A stretch of DNA of 64,000 bases, taken from Amycolatopsis sp. GM8. Lineage in GTDB: Bacteria > Actinomycetota > Actinomycetes > Mycobacteriales > Pseudonocardiaceae. The DNA lies in the NCBI RefSeq assembly GCF_021653975.1, contig NZ_JAJKFK010000014.1, positions 1 to 64,000 of the forward strand. Direction: 5' to 3'. Shown in pieces: positions 31,836-41,685 of the stretch. The notes below the pieces were generated by a model. That model did not search any database, was not told the DNA's origin, and saw only the letters and a program-made list of their open reading frames with translations. Each line of letters begins with the position of its first letter. Positions within the stretch are counted from its first letter, which is position 1. The translations under genes were made by a program, and so were the position numbers.

Positions 31836-33424
31836 CGGGCAACTCCTTGCCACAGCGGCAGCCGCACGGTGAACACCGCGCCACTCTCGTTGCCGAGCAG
31901 CACTTCCCCGTCGTGGCGGCGCACGACCTGACCGACGAGCGCCAGCCCGAGCCCGTGCCCGACCAGGCCGTCCTGCGGTTTGGTCGACCAGCCGCGCTGG
32001 AACACCTCGCTCTTCGCCGCGTCCGCGACCCCCTTGCCGGTGTCGGCGACGCGCAACAGGAGATCGTCGCCGTCGGCCCGGACGGTCACGGTGACGCGCG
32101 GCCGGGCGGCCGCCGCGTTCTCGATCGCCGCGTCGATCGCGTTGTCGATCAGGTTGCCCAGCACGGTCACCAGGTCCCGGGCTTCGAGGTCGAGCTCGTC
32201 GAGCGCGGTGTCCTCGGTCAGGGTCAGCTCGACCCCGCGCTCGTTCGCCTCCGCCGCCTTGCCGAGCAGCAACGCGGCCAGCACCGGTTCCGCCACCGCG
32301 CCGACAACCCGGTCGGTGAGCCGCTGCGCGATCTCCAACTCGGCCGTCGCGAACTCGACGGCCTCGGCGGCGCGGCCCAACTCGACCAGTGAAACCACGG
32401 TGTGCAGCCGATTCGCCGCCTCGTGCGCCTGCGACCGCAATGACTCGGCTAGCCCGCGGGTCGTGTTGAGCTCGCCGGTCAGGTGCTGCAGATCGGTGTG
32501 ATCGCGCAAGGTCACGACGGTGCCTCGCGCGCGCTGCCCGTCGCGCACGGGCGCGGTGCTCACCACGAGCACCCGCGAGTCGGTCACGTGGATCTCGTCG
32601 GTTCTGGGCTCACGCGACGAGAACGTGGTTCTCAGCGACGTCGGCAGACCGAGCTCGGCGACGGCCATGCCGGCCGGGTCTCCGTCGAGCCCGAGCAGTT
32701 CGCGCGCGCCGTCGTTGCACAGCACGACCCGCCCGGCGGGGTCCAACAGGACCAGACCTTCCCGGACCGCGTGCAAGGTCGCCTCGTAGTAAGCGAAAAC
32801 GCTGCTCAGCTCGGCGGGCGCGAGGCCGCGGGTCTGGCGTTTCAGCCGGGCGCTGACCAGCACGCTGCCCGCGACGCCGACGACGAGCACCGCGGCCGCC
32901 ACCGCCAGCAGCCGCATGAGCTGCTGCGTCAGCTCCGCGGAGATCGCCTCGACCTTGATGCCCACCGACACCAGCGCGACCACCCGGGTGCCGTCGAAGA
33001 CCGGTACCACGGCACGCATCGACGGGCCGAGCGTGCCGGTATAGGTCTCGGTGAAGGTCCGGCCCGCGCGGGCCTGGTCGATGTTGCCGAGGAACCGCTG
33101 CCCGATCTGCGCCGGATTCGGGTGTGTGTAACGGATCCCGTCCGGGGTCATGATGGTGATGAAGTCGACGCCGGTGTCCGCCTGTACCCGCAGGCTGTAC
33201 GGCTCGAGCTGCCCGCTGGGGTCCGGTGTGGACAGTGCACTCAGGACCGTCGGGGTGTCGGCGATGGTGCGGGACACCGCGACCACCTCTTCGCGCGCCC
33301 GGTAGTCCGCCGCGTGCGAAGCGTCGGCCCAGGCGAGGCCGGCCCCGACGGCGACCAGTGCGGCGAACCCCGCGACCTGCACGAGCAGCAGCTGCTGCGC
33401 GAGGCTCCAGCGCCGGTTTCTCAT
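31832..33424 (-). CDS. CitA/DcuS-type sensor histidine kinase
   Basis: 530-residue membrane kinase. TM1 is at about 11-32 and TM2 at 171-190, with an extracytoplasmic PAS-like ligand domain between (QADTGVDFITIMTPDG, IGQRFLGN, RAVVPVFDGTRVVALVSVG). A cytoplasmic PAS domain spans about 208-310. The phospho-acceptor is His334 in SQAHEAANRLHT, and the ATPase boxes are LGNLIDNAIDAA, DTGKGV and GLGLALVGQVV. This family senses citrate or C4-dicarboxylates. It is divergent from dctA. TATCTT lies 6 nt before the ATG. Confidence 0.93.
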   Translation of the reverse strand: MRNRRWSLAQQLLLVQVAGFAALVAVGAGLAWADASHAADYRAREEVVAVSRTIADTPTVLSALSTPDPSGQLEPYSLRVQADTGVDFITIMTPDGIRYTHPNPAQIGQRFLGNIDQARAGRTFTETYTGTLGPSMRAVVPVFDGTRVVALVSVGIKVEAISAELTQQLMRLLAVAAAVLVVGVAGSVLVSARLKRQTRGLAPAELSSVFAYYEATLHAVREGLVLLDPAGRVVLCNDGARELLGLDGDPAGMAVAELGLPTSLRTTFSSREPRTDEIHVTDSRVLVVSTAPVRDGQRARGTVVTLRDHTDLQHLTGELNTTRGLAESLRSQAHEAANRLHTVVSLVELGRAAEAVEFATAELEIAQRLTDRVVGAVAEPVLAALLLGKAAEANERGVELTLTEDTALDELDLEARDLVTVLGNLIDNAIDAAIENAAAARPRVTVTVRADGDDLLLRVADTGKGVADAAKSEVFQRGWSTKPQDGLVGHGLGLALVGQVVRRHDGEVLLGNESGAVFTVRLPLWQGVAR

Positions 33425-33575
33425 CGCTCGAAGATACTGCGCCGGTCGATACCAATCCGATGGCAGCGGGTCCGTGAACTCAATGAACACAACGGTGACC
33501 CAGGCCACCTCCGCCGCCATAGTCCTCTGCTGAGCCGCGCCGGCAAAGGGCGCGCCCGTCCCCACGGAGGCAACG

Positions 33576-34937
33576 GTGCCGACAACGCCATCCGCCGACG
33601 CCAAGCCACAACGGCGTGACCGGATGCACTACCTCTATCTGGCGGTGGTGGCCGCGGTCGTCGCGGGCATCATCGTCGGGTTCGCCGCCCCCGGGTTCGC
33701 CAAGGGCCTCACGCCCCTGGGCACCGGATTCGTCAACCTCATCAAGATGATGATCTCCCCCATCATCTTCTGCACCATCGTGCTGGGCGTCGGCTCGGTC
33801 GCGAAGGCGGCCAAGGTCGGCAAGGTCGGTCTGATGGCGATCGGCTACTTCCTGGTGATGTCCACGATCGCGCTGGCGATCGGGCTCGTCGTCGGCAACC
33901 TGCTGGACCCCGGCTCAGGCCTGCACCTCAACGCGGCCGACGCCGCGAAGGCACACGCGCAGGCCACCGGCGCCGAAGGCAGCACCGACTTCCTGCTCGG
34001 CATCATCCCGGAGACGCTGCTCTCGGCGTTCACCGAAGGCTCGGTGCTGCAGACGCTGCTGGTCGCCCTGCTCGCCGGGTTCGCGCTGCAGCGGCTCGGG
34101 CCCGCGGGCAAGCCGATCCTGCGCGGTATCGAGTACATCCAGAAGCTGGTGTTCCGCATCCTGTCGATGATCATGTGGGCCGCCCCGATCGGCGCCTTCG
34201 GGGCGATCGCGGCCGTGGTCGGCGGCACCGGGTGGGCGGCGCTGCGCAGCCTGCTCGTGGTGCTGGTCGGGTTCTACCTGACCTGCCTCGTGTTCGTGTT
34301 CGTCGTGCTCGGCGCGGTGCTGTGGTTCGGCGCGCGGGTCAGCGTGTTCAGCCTGCTGCGCTATCTCGGCCGGGAGTTCCTGCTGATCGTGTCGACGTCC
34401 TCGTCGGAATCGGCGCTGCCGCGGCTGATCGCGAAGATGCAGCACCTCGGGGTGAGCCGCTCGGTCGCGGGCATCACCGTGCCGACGGGGTACTCGTTCA
34501 ACCTCGACGGCACCGCGATCTACCTGACCATGGCGACCCTGTTCGTCGCGTCGGCGCAGGGCAGCCCGCTGTCGATCGGCGAGCAGATCTCCTTGCTGGT
34601 ATTCATGATCATCGCGTCGAAGGGTGCGGCCGGGGTGAGCGGTGCGGGTATCGCGACGCTCGCCGGCGGGCTGCAGTCGCACCGGCCGGACCTGGTGGGC
34701 GGCGTCGGGTTCATCCTCGGCATCGACCGGTTCATGTCCGAGGCGCGGGCGGTGACGAACTTCGCCGGGAACGCGGTGGCCACGGTGCTGATCGGGTCCT
34801 GGACCAAGGAATTCGACCGCGCCAAGGCCACCGAGGTGCTGGCCGGCCGCCAGCCGTTCAACGAGACCACGCTCCTGGACGACTCCACCATCCCCGAGTC
34901 GGAGCGGGAGCGGCCCACGGCGGACGCGCTCGCCTGA
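33576..34937 (+). CDS. dctA: C4-dicarboxylate/cation symporter
   Basis: 453-residue glutamate/aspartate-symporter-type carrier (DAACS family). It shows NLIKMMISPIIFCTIVLGVG, the Ser-rich hairpin SSSESALPRLI near residue 275, and the substrate-site motif GYSFNLDGTAIYLT, then GIDRFMSEARAVTNFAGNAVA. It imports succinate, fumarate or malate with protons or sodium. The start is GTG at 33576 with GGAGG 6 nt upstream. The divergent CitA/CitB-type pair probably switches it on. Confidence 0.93.
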   Translation: MPTTPSADAKPQRRDRMHYLYLAVVAAVVAGIIVGFAAPGFAKGLTPLGTGFVNLIKMMISPIIFCTIVLGVGSVAKAAKVGKVGLMAIGYFLVMSTIALAIGLVVGNLLDPGSGLHLNAADAAKAHAQATGAEGSTDFLLGIIPETLLSAFTEGSVLQTLLVALLAGFALQRLGPAGKPILRGIEYIQKLVFRILSMIMWAAPIGAFGAIAAVVGGTGWAALRSLLVVLVGFYLTCLVFVFVVLGAVLWFGARVSVFSLLRYLGREFLLIVSTSSSESALPRLIAKMQHLGVSRSVAGITVPTGYSFNLDGTAIYLTMATLFVASAQGSPLSIGEQISLLVFMIIASKGAAGVSGAGIATLAGGLQSHRPDLVGGVGFILGIDRFMSEARAVTNFAGNAVATVLIGSWTKEFDRAKATEVLAGRQPFNETTLLDDSTIPESERERPTADALA

Positions 34938-34941
34938 GCCG

Positions 34942-35403
34942 TCACGCCGCCAGGCGCGCCCGCAATCCGGACAGGCCACGCCGCATCATCAACGCGTGGT
35001 TGACCCGGAACAGCGGGCGCGCCACCGGCGCGAGCTTGCGCAGCAACGGTTTCGTCGCCTCGACCTGCTGCGTGATCTCGAGCGTCGTACCCGCCGGATG
35101 CCGCAGCACCGACGCGGCGAGCAGCCCGTCGAGATCACCTTCGAGCCGCACCTGCAACCGGCCCGTCGCCTCGTTCTGCTCCTCGCGGCACATCCGGATG
35201 ACCAGGCCGTACGGCAGGCTCGACCGGCACACGAGTTCCGCGGTGTCCTCGTCGATCCGGCGCACCGAGCGGACGTCCGGCCACCAGCGCGGGTAGTTCT
35301 CCAGATCGGCCACGGCGTCGAAGACGGCGCGCCCCGGCGCGGGCAGGAACCAGCTGTCGGTGAACCGGTAGTCGTTGAGGCGCACGGACTCCAGTATGCG
35401 CAT
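34942..35403 (-). CDS. SRPBCC family protein (polyketide cyclase/START-like)
   Basis: 153-residue helix-grip protein. It has PAPGRAVFDAVADLENYPRWWPDVRSVRRI at the N-terminus and the C-terminal amphipathic helix around LLRKLAPVARPLFRVNHALMMRRGL. Actinobacterial members bind lipids or polyketides; no specific ligand can be assigned. The ATG at 35403 overlaps the last base of the lipoprotein stop, so both are cotranslated. It ends 4 nt from the convergent dctA gene. Confidence 0.82.
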   Translation of the reverse strand: MRILESVRLNDYRFTDSWFLPAPGRAVFDAVADLENYPRWWPDVRSVRRIDEDTAELVCRSSLPYGLVIRMCREEQNEATGRLQVRLEGDLDGLLAASVLRHPAGTTLEITQQVEATKPLLRKLAPVARPLFRVNHALMMRRGLSGLRARLAA

Positions 35404-35879
35404 CAGTAGCCCGGCGCGCCCGCGTCCGATGTGGACGGAGCCTCGGTGGCCTTGCCGCCGCCGGGCGCCGCGGCGAACCACAGGCCGCCGGCGCCCTGTC
35501 CCGTGGTCTGGCCGGCGGCGGTGTCGCGCGAGTAGCGGTACAGCGGCCAGCCGCCGAGCGTGACCTGCTGGGACCCGTCGTCGCGGGTGGTGGTGCCGAC
35601 CAGGTGCTGGTCGATGCCCTGCAAGGTGACGGAGGCGGTGGTCGTCAGGACCGGCGGCCAGGTGAGCGCGCACTGGCCGGTGCAGTGCGAAACCGGCGGC
35701 GCCGCGGTGTCCCCGTCGAACCGGTAGAGCGTCCGGCCCTGCGCGTCGGTGACGACCGCGCCCAGCCCCGCCGCGCCGGCCGCGTTGAGATCGCCGGCCC
35801 GCGTGGGCGCCGAGCCGCCCTGGCCGCACGCGGTCAGGGCGAATGCCGCCGCGAGCACCACGACGGCAGGACGGATCAT
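35403..35879 (-). CDS. lipoprotein with Yx(F/W/Y)xxD repeats
   Basis: 158-residue exported lipoprotein. The signal peptide is MIRPAVVVLAAAFALTACGQ with the lipobox Cys at residue 18. Two copies of the family motif are seen: LYRFDGD and LYRYSRD, together with CTGQCALTWPP, as in the COG4315 secreted-repeat family. The function is unknown, though related proteins occur with redox and heme systems. It follows uvrA by 50 nt. Confidence 0.87.
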   Translation of the reverse strand: MIRPAVVVLAAAFALTACGQGGSAPTRAGDLNAAGAAGLGAVVTDAQGRTLYRFDGDTAAPPVSHCTGQCALTWPPVLTTTASVTLQGIDQHLVGTTTRDDGSQQVTLGGWPLYRYSRDTAAGQTTGQGAGGLWFAAAPGGGKATEAPSTSDAGAPGY

Positions 35880-35929
35880 CACACACCTCCAGCCCTCACC
35901 CGATACAACGGGCGCGAGGCCCGGACGGT

Positions 35930-38791
35930 TCACACCGGGGTGAGCACCGACCGCAGGTACTGCCCGGTGTGACTCTCCTCGACCCCGGCGACCTGCTCCG
36001 GCGTGCCCTCGGCGACGACCGTGCCGCCGCCGGAACCACCCTCCGGCCCCATGTCGACGATCCAGTCCGACGTCTTGATCACGTCGAGGTTGTGCTCGAT
36101 CACGATCACCGAGTTGCCCTTGTCGACCAGCCCGTTGATCACGCCGAGCAGCTTGCTGATGTCCTCGAAGTGCAGCCCGGTGGTCGGCTCGTCCAGCACG
36201 TACACCGTCTTGCCGGTGGACCGCTTCTGCAGCTCGCTCGCGAGCTTCACCCGCTGCGCCTCGCCACCGGACAGCGTCGGCGCCGGCTGGCCGAGCCGGA
36301 CGTAGCCGAGCCCGACGTCCACCAGCGTCTGCAGGTGCCGGTGGATCGCCTTGATCGGCTCGAAGAACTCGGCGGCCTCCTCGATCGGCATGTCGAGCAC
36401 GTCCGCCACCGTCTTGCCCTTGTAGTGCACTTCGAGCGTTTCGCGGTTGTACCGCGCGCCCTTGCACACCTCGCACGGGACATAGACGTCCGGCAGGAAG
36501 TTCATCTCGATCTTGATGGTGCCGTCCCCGGCACACGCCTCGCACCGGCCGCCCTTGACGTTGAACGAGAACCGGCCCGGCTGGTAGCCGCGGACCTTCG
36601 CCTCCGTGGTGGCCGCGAACAGCTTGCGGACGTGGTCCCACACACCGGTGTACGTCGCCGCGTTGGACCGCGGGGTGCGGCCGATCGGCGACTGGTCCAC
36701 CCGCACCAGCTTGTCCACCTGGTCGAGCCCGCGCACCCGGGTGTGCCGGCCCGGCACCTGGCGGGCGCCGTTGAGCTTGTTCGCCAGCACCGTCGCGAGG
36801 ATGTCGTTCACCAGCGTCGACTTGCCCGAGCCCGACACACCCGTGACCGACACCAGGCAGCCCAGCGGGAACGACACGTCCACCCCGCGCAGGTTGTGCT
36901 CGCGCGCGCCCACGACGGTCAGCTGGCGCTTGCGGTCCGCCGGGCGGCGGATGGCCGGCACCGGGATGACGCGCCGCCCGGACAGGTACTGCCCGGTGAG
37001 CGATTCCTTGCTGCGCAACAGCTTCTTGTACGGTCCACTGTGGACTACCTGGCCGCCGTGCTCCCCCGCGCCCGGCCCGATGTCGACCACCCAGTCACTG
37101 GAGCGGATGGTGTCCTCGTCGTGCTCGACCACGATGAGCGTGTTGCCCAGGTCCCGCAGCCGGGTCAGCGTCTCGATCAGCCGGTGGTTGTCCCGCTGGT
37201 GCAACCCGATCGACGGCTCGTCCAGCACGTACAGCACGCCCACCAGGCCCGAGCCGATCTGGGTGGCGAGCCGGATGCGCTGTGCCTCGCCACCGGACAG
37301 CGTGCCCGAGGCCCGGTCCAGCGACAGGTAGTTCAGCCCGACGTCGAGCAGGAAACGCAGCCGGGCCTGGATCTCCTTGAGCACCGCGCCCGCGATCATG
37401 GCCTGCCGGTCGTCCAGGTGCAGCCCGTCGAGGAACGCCGAGGCCTCCTCGATCGACAGCGCGCACACCTCGGCGATCGAACGGTCACCCTGCTCGGCGT
37501 GCTCGAGGGTGACCGCGAGGATCTCCGGCTTGAGCCGGGCGCCCTGGCACCCGGGGCACGGCACCTCGCGCATGTAACCCTCGTAGCGCTCGCGCATGTA
37601 CTCCGAGTCGGTCTGATCCAGCCTGCGCTCCAGGAACGGGATCACGCCCTCGAAGTTCGCGTAGTACGAGCGCTGGCGGCCGTACCGGTTGCGGTAGCGG
37701 ACGTGCACCTGCTCGTCCACGCCGTGCAGCACCGCCTTCTGCACCTTCGCGGGCAGCTTGCGCCACGGCGTGTCCATCCGGAAGCCGATGTTCTCCGACA
37801 GCGACTCCAGCAACCGGACGAAGTACTCGGCGCTCTGCCCGCCGGCCCACGGCGCGATCGCGCCCTCGCCGAGGGACAGCTCGTCGTCCGGGACCACCAG
37901 CTCCGGGTCGACCTCCTTGCGGATGCCGATACCGGTGCACTCCGGGCACGCGCCGTAGGGCGAGTTGAACGAGAACGAGCGGGGCTCGAGATCCTCGATC
38001 GTGAGCGGATGCCCGTTGGGACAGGCCAGGTTCTCCGAGAAGCCGCGGACGCGGTGCGGGTCGTGCTGCGGCAGGTCGACGAACTCCAGCTCCACCAGCC
38101 CGTCCGCCAGCCGCAGCGCGGTCTCGATCGAGTCGGTGAGCCGCTGCTTGGACGACGACTTGACCGACAGCCGGTCGACCACGACGCCGATGTTGTGCTT
38201 CTCCTGCTTCTTCAGCTTCGGCGGGTCGGTGAGCTGATGCACCTGACCGTCGACCAGCGCCCGTGAATAGCCCTGCTGCTGCAGGTTCGCGAACAGGTCG
38301 AGGTATTCGCCCTTGCGGCCGCGCACGATCGGCGCCAGCACCTGGAACCGGGTGCCGTCGTCCATTTCGAGCACCTGATCGACGATCTGCTGCGGGGTCT
38401 GCTTGCTGATCAGCTCGCCGCACTGCGGGCAGTGTGCCTTGCCCGCGCGGGCGTACAGCAGCCGCAGGTAGTCGTAGACCTCGGTGATCGTGCCCACCGT
38501 CGAGCGCGGGTTGCGCGAGGTGGACTTCTGGTCGATCGAGACCGCCGGCGACAGGCCCTCGATGAAGTCGACGTCGGGCTTGTCCATCTGGCCGAGGAAC
38601 TGCCGGGCATACGCCGAGAGCGACTCCACGTAACGGCGCTGGCCCTCGGCGAAGATCGTGTCGAAGGCGAGGCTCGATTTCCCGGACCCGGAAAGGCCGG
38701 TGAACACGATCAGGCTGTCCCGGGGCAGGTCGATGTCGACGCCGCGGAGATTGTGCTCGCGGGCGCCGCGAACAACGAGGCGATCAGCCAC
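35930..38791 (-). CDS. uvrA: excinuclease ABC subunit A
   Basis: 953-residue DNA-damage sensor ATPase of nucleotide excision repair. The first Walker A is GLSGSGKSS at 32-39 and the second is GVSGSGKST in the C-terminal half. Zinc-binding cysteines occur in CPQCGEL, CPECTG, CPGCQGARL and CEACAGDG...CEVCKG. Both ABC signatures (LSGGEAQR) are intact. The start is GTG at 38791 with AAGGGA 8 nt upstream, giving the standard N-terminus ADRLVVRGAREHNL. I found no LexA box in the 90 nt upstream. Confidence 0.97.
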   Translation of the reverse strand: MADRLVVRGAREHNLRGVDIDLPRDSLIVFTGLSGSGKSSLAFDTIFAEGQRRYVESLSAYARQFLGQMDKPDVDFIEGLSPAVSIDQKSTSRNPRSTVGTITEVYDYLRLLYARAGKAHCPQCGELISKQTPQQIVDQVLEMDDGTRFQVLAPIVRGRKGEYLDLFANLQQQGYSRALVDGQVHQLTDPPKLKKQEKHNIGVVVDRLSVKSSSKQRLTDSIETALRLADGLVELEFVDLPQHDPHRVRGFSENLACPNGHPLTIEDLEPRSFSFNSPYGACPECTGIGIRKEVDPELVVPDDELSLGEGAIAPWAGGQSAEYFVRLLESLSENIGFRMDTPWRKLPAKVQKAVLHGVDEQVHVRYRNRYGRQRSYYANFEGVIPFLERRLDQTDSEYMRERYEGYMREVPCPGCQGARLKPEILAVTLEHAEQGDRSIAEVCALSIEEASAFLDGLHLDDRQAMIAGAVLKEIQARLRFLLDVGLNYLSLDRASGTLSGGEAQRIRLATQIGSGLVGVLYVLDEPSIGLHQRDNHRLIETLTRLRDLGNTLIVVEHDEDTIRSSDWVVDIGPGAGEHGGQVVHSGPYKKLLRSKESLTGQYLSGRRVIPVPAIRRPADRKRQLTVVGAREHNLRGVDVSFPLGCLVSVTGVSGSGKSTLVNDILATVLANKLNGARQVPGRHTRVRGLDQVDKLVRVDQSPIGRTPRSNAATYTGVWDHVRKLFAATTEAKVRGYQPGRFSFNVKGGRCEACAGDGTIKIEMNFLPDVYVPCEVCKGARYNRETLEVHYKGKTVADVLDMPIEEAAEFFEPIKAIHRHLQTLVDVGLGYVRLGQPAPTLSGGEAQRVKLASELQKRSTGKTVYVLDEPTTGLHFEDISKLLGVINGLVDKGNSVIVIEHNLDVIKTSDWIVDMGPEGGSGGGTVVAEGTPEQVAGVEESHTGQYLRSVLTPV

Positions 38792-38855
38792 GCCAAGGTC
38801 CCTTCGCTGGAGTTTCGGCCGCGCCGCGTCACCGGAGCGCCGACCGCGACCCATG

Positions 38856-40055
38856 CTAGGACGGACCACCGACAAAACCGGGAGCCGGACTGCTCACCGG
38901 TGCGGGCAGCAGGTCGTCCGGTGCGGTTCGGGGCGATGGGACCGTTCGGCGCGGGCGGGTCAGCAGGCTGTGCGCGGGCCGCTCGACCAGTGTAGTGAGC
39001 AACCAGCCCGCGAGGACGGCCGCGGTGAGCAGGACCGGCAGCCTCACCCAACCGGGGAAGCCGGCGTCGAGCAGCAGCCTGGCCAGAATGTAGCCGAGTT
39101 CCTGGTGCGCGAGGTAGACGCCGTAGGAGATGCCGGCGAGCCGGCCGAACGCCGGGGCGAGCGGGCGCAGGAACGTCCAGTCCCGGCCCTTCGCGGCGGC
39201 GCAGATGACGAGCAGCAGCACGGCGAACCCGATGTCCGACGGCAGCCGCGCCGCGCCGTCCGGATAGCCGTGCAGATCCTGCGCGCCGACGACCGCGGCG
39301 AGCAGGAACCCGAGCTGCCACCGGCCCATCCGGCCGCGTGACCACAGCCAGATCCCGATGCCCGCGGCGAACGCGTGCATCCGGTGCAGGCCGAACCCGA
39401 ACACGACGCTGTACGCCCACGGCGCGGGGTTGTCCACGCCGATCACCACGAACCGGATGACCAGCGGGAGCACGACGAGACCCCAGGCGAGCAGCTGGAC
39501 CCGCCGGGTGCCGCGCACGCGTGCCCACAGGATCGCGGCGCCGCTGAACACCATGAGCTGCACGGGAAGCGTCCAGTACGAGCCGTCGAGCCAGATGAAG
39601 GACCGGTTCCAGCCCTGCACCATGGACAGGTTGACCAGCAGGTCCTGCCCGACCGGGACGTACCACGACGACGCCCAGGCGCGGCCGTCCGCGGTGGGGC
39701 CGAAGAAGGTGCCGAACCAGCCGCTGCCGAAGCTCTGGCCGTTGAACGCCGCGCCCGCGAAGCGCATGGCGACGTAGGTGATGACGACGGCGATGACGTA
39801 CGGCGGCAGCAGGCGGGCGATCTTGTGCCACAGCCAGCGGCCGGTGCCGCCGCGGCGGATCGTCTGGCAGACGAAGAAGCCGGAGATCACCATGAGCGCG
39901 GCGGCGCCGAACTGCGCCGGGTCCCGGAACGGGTAGTCGTCGAGTTCGGGATGGGCGAGCGGGCCCTGGTGCGTGATGTGTCCCAGCAGCACCGAGAACA
40001 CGGCGACCACACGGACCACATCCCAGCTGATCTTGCGTGAGTTGGGGCGGGACAC
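38856..40055 (-). CDS. acyltransferase family 3 membrane protein
   Basis: 399-residue multi-pass protein of the OafA/NodX/YrhL O-acyltransferase family, about ten TM segments. The N-terminal RVVAVFSVLLGHITHQG carries the usual Arg and His, and SGFFVCQTIRRGG and GISYGVYLAHQELGYI are family elements. It probably acetylates a cell-surface sugar or lipid; the substrate is unknown. Its stop lies 64 nt before the uvrA start, with no clear terminator between. Confidence 0.88.
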   Translation of the reverse strand: MSRPNSRKISWDVVRVVAVFSVLLGHITHQGPLAHPELDDYPFRDPAQFGAAALMVISGFFVCQTIRRGGTGRWLWHKIARLLPPYVIAVVITYVAMRFAGAAFNGQSFGSGWFGTFFGPTADGRAWASSWYVPVGQDLLVNLSMVQGWNRSFIWLDGSYWTLPVQLMVFSGAAILWARVRGTRRVQLLAWGLVVLPLVIRFVVIGVDNPAPWAYSVVFGFGLHRMHAFAAGIGIWLWSRGRMGRWQLGFLLAAVVGAQDLHGYPDGAARLPSDIGFAVLLLVICAAAKGRDWTFLRPLAPAFGRLAGISYGVYLAHQELGYILARLLLDAGFPGWVRLPVLLTAAVLAGWLLTTLVERPAHSLLTRPRRTVPSPRTAPDDLLPAPVSSPAPGFVGGPS

Positions 40056-40155
40056 GGGCTTCCTGGAAGATCGACAACGGCGACGGCACAGGAGGTTAGG
40101 TCAGGAATCTGAGACCAAGCTGAACGGGTCCGGCGGGCCGACTACCGTATGCCGG

Positions 40156-40833
40156 GTGAACGTCGTGGAGGACTACACCGGGCACGTCGAGCCGGGCGGC
40201 GACGCCGCGCGGCGCACGCTCGGGGCGCTGACCATCACCAAGCTGTCCGTCGGGTCGATGGACAACAACACGTACCTGCTGGTGTGCCGCGCGCAGAACG
40301 AGGCGCTGCTGATCGACGCCGCGGCGGATCCGGAGCGGATCTCGGATCTCATCGGCCACGGCCCCGACCGGCCGGCCCTGCGCACCGTCGTGACGACACA
40401 CCAGCACGGCGACCACTGGCAGGCGCTGGGAGCGGTGGCGGGCGCGAACGGCTCGAACACCGCGGCACACCCGCTGGACGCCGATCCGCTGCCGGTTCCG
40501 CCGGACTTCCTTGTGTCGCAAGGAGACACCCTGTCGGTCGGGGACTGCGTGCTCGAGGTGATCCACCTGCGCGGGCACACCCCAGGGTCGATCGCCTTGC
40601 TGTACCGGGATCCCGACGGCCCGCCACACCTGTTCACCGGCGACGCACTGTTCCCGGGCGGGGTCGGGCGGACGACTTCACCGGCCGATTTCACCTCGCT
40701 GATCGACGACGTCGAGTCGCGGATCTTCGGCGTGCTGCCGGACGAGACATGGTTCTACCCGGGCCACGGGGACGATTCCACGCTGGGCGCGGAACGGCCG
40801 AAACTAGGCGAGTGGCGCGAGCGCGGCTGGTGA
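40156..40833 (+). CDS. MBL-fold hydrolase, glyoxalase II-like
   Basis: 225-residue zinc hydrolase with the full set of ligands: THQHGDHWQ, HLRGHTPGS, FTGDALFPGGVG and FYPGHGDD. An equivalent gene lies beside uvrA in M. tuberculosis, as I recall. The start is GTG at 40156 with TACCGT 7 nt upstream, a leaderless geometry; in-frame starts further up run into the divergent acyltransferase. Thioester or lactone hydrolysis is likely. Confidence 0.9.
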   Translation: MNVVEDYTGHVEPGGDAARRTLGALTITKLSVGSMDNNTYLLVCRAQNEALLIDAAADPERISDLIGHGPDRPALRTVVTTHQHGDHWQALGAVAGANGSNTAAHPLDADPLPVPPDFLVSQGDTLSVGDCVLEVIHLRGHTPGSIALLYRDPDGPPHLFTGDALFPGGVGRTTSPADFTSLIDDVESRIFGVLPDETWFYPGHGDDSTLGAERPKLGEWRERGW

Positions 40834-40848
40834 GCTGAGACTCGGCAC

Positions 40849-41685
40849 GTGGAGCTGCTGCCGTTCGACGAGTACGTGCGGTCCCTCGACCGCAAGCGCA
40901 TGTCCGCCGGGGTGCTGTTCCGCGACCCCGGCGACCGGGTGTTGCTCGTCGAGCCGTCGTACAAGGAACACTGGGACATCCCGGGCGGATCCGTCGACGC
41001 CGGCGAGTCACCGTGGGCGGCTGCGCGGCGCGAGGTGCGTGAGGAGCTCGGGATCGACCGCGCGTTCACCCGGCCACTGGTGATCGACCACATCGGCGAC
41101 GACGGACGTATGCCCGAGGGGATCGCGTTCGTCTTCGACGGCGGCGAGATCACCGAGCGCGAAGTCGCGGCGCTGGCACTGACCGACCCGGAGATCGTCT
41201 CGGCCGGGCTGTACCACCTCGCCGGCGCGGCACCCCGGCTGAAGGCGTCCCTCACCGCGCGGCTCGCCGCGGCGCTGCGAGCCGCGCACACCGGCGACCT
41301 GCTGCTCTGCGACGGCGGGACGCCGATCGGGCGCCAGGGATGGCGGTTACGCTGCCGCTACCGGCGGGATGAACGCTTGAATCATCTCCCGGCGCGCGCG
41401 ATAGGTGCGTTTGCCGGTCTTCTCGACCAGGCCGAGCTTCGCGAGGTCATTCATGTCACGCGCAGGTGTGCGCTCACCGCAGAGCGCGTACTTGCGGGCG
41501 AGCGAGGTGCTCAGATCGGTGACGTCCTCCGGCGTGATTTCCGCACCTTCTGGGAGAAGAAGGGCTACCGCTCGCTGGCGGCTCCGGGCGTCCGTATTGG
41601 GCATCTTGTTGAATGTCTCGTAGACGTAGCTCTCCCAGTTGATCTGGAGGTTGTGCTGGCGCACGACGTGGATCTGGGCCCGTAG
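40849..41685 (+). CDS. NUDIX hydrolase with antisense C-terminal extension
   Basis: 278 codons, of which the first 165 or so form a complete NUDIX domain. The Nudix box is GGSVDAGESPWAAARREVREELG at residues about 45-67, with the REVREEL core intact. From about residue 167 the frame runs antisense through the 3' end of the fic gene for 339 nt, and this part has no NUDIX character. A normal member would stop near 41350. I infer that arrival of the fic segment removed the original stop. The start is GTG at 40849. Confidence 0.75.
   Translation: MELLPFDEYVRSLDRKRMSAGVLFRDPGDRVLLVEPSYKEHWDIPGGSVDAGESPWAAARREVREELGIDRAFTRPLVIDHIGDDGRMPEGIAFVFDGGEITEREVAALALTDPEIVSAGLYHLAGAAPRLKASLTARLAAALRAAHTGDLLLCDGGTPIGRQGWRLRCRYRRDERLNHLPARAIGAFAGLLDQAELREVIHVTRRCALTAERVLAGERGAQIGDVLRRDFRTFWEKKGYRSLAAPGVRIGHLVECLVDVALPVDLEVVLAHDVDLGP

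Noticed and set aside
35843..38266. Long open frame on the plus strand opposite uvrA
   Set aside because: Antisense to uvrA; His/Val/Arg-rich composition without any domain.
38792..38880. LexA/SOS box upstream of uvrA
   Set aside because: No CGAAC-N4-GTTCG-like dyad found here, nor in the 155 nt upstream of uvrB.
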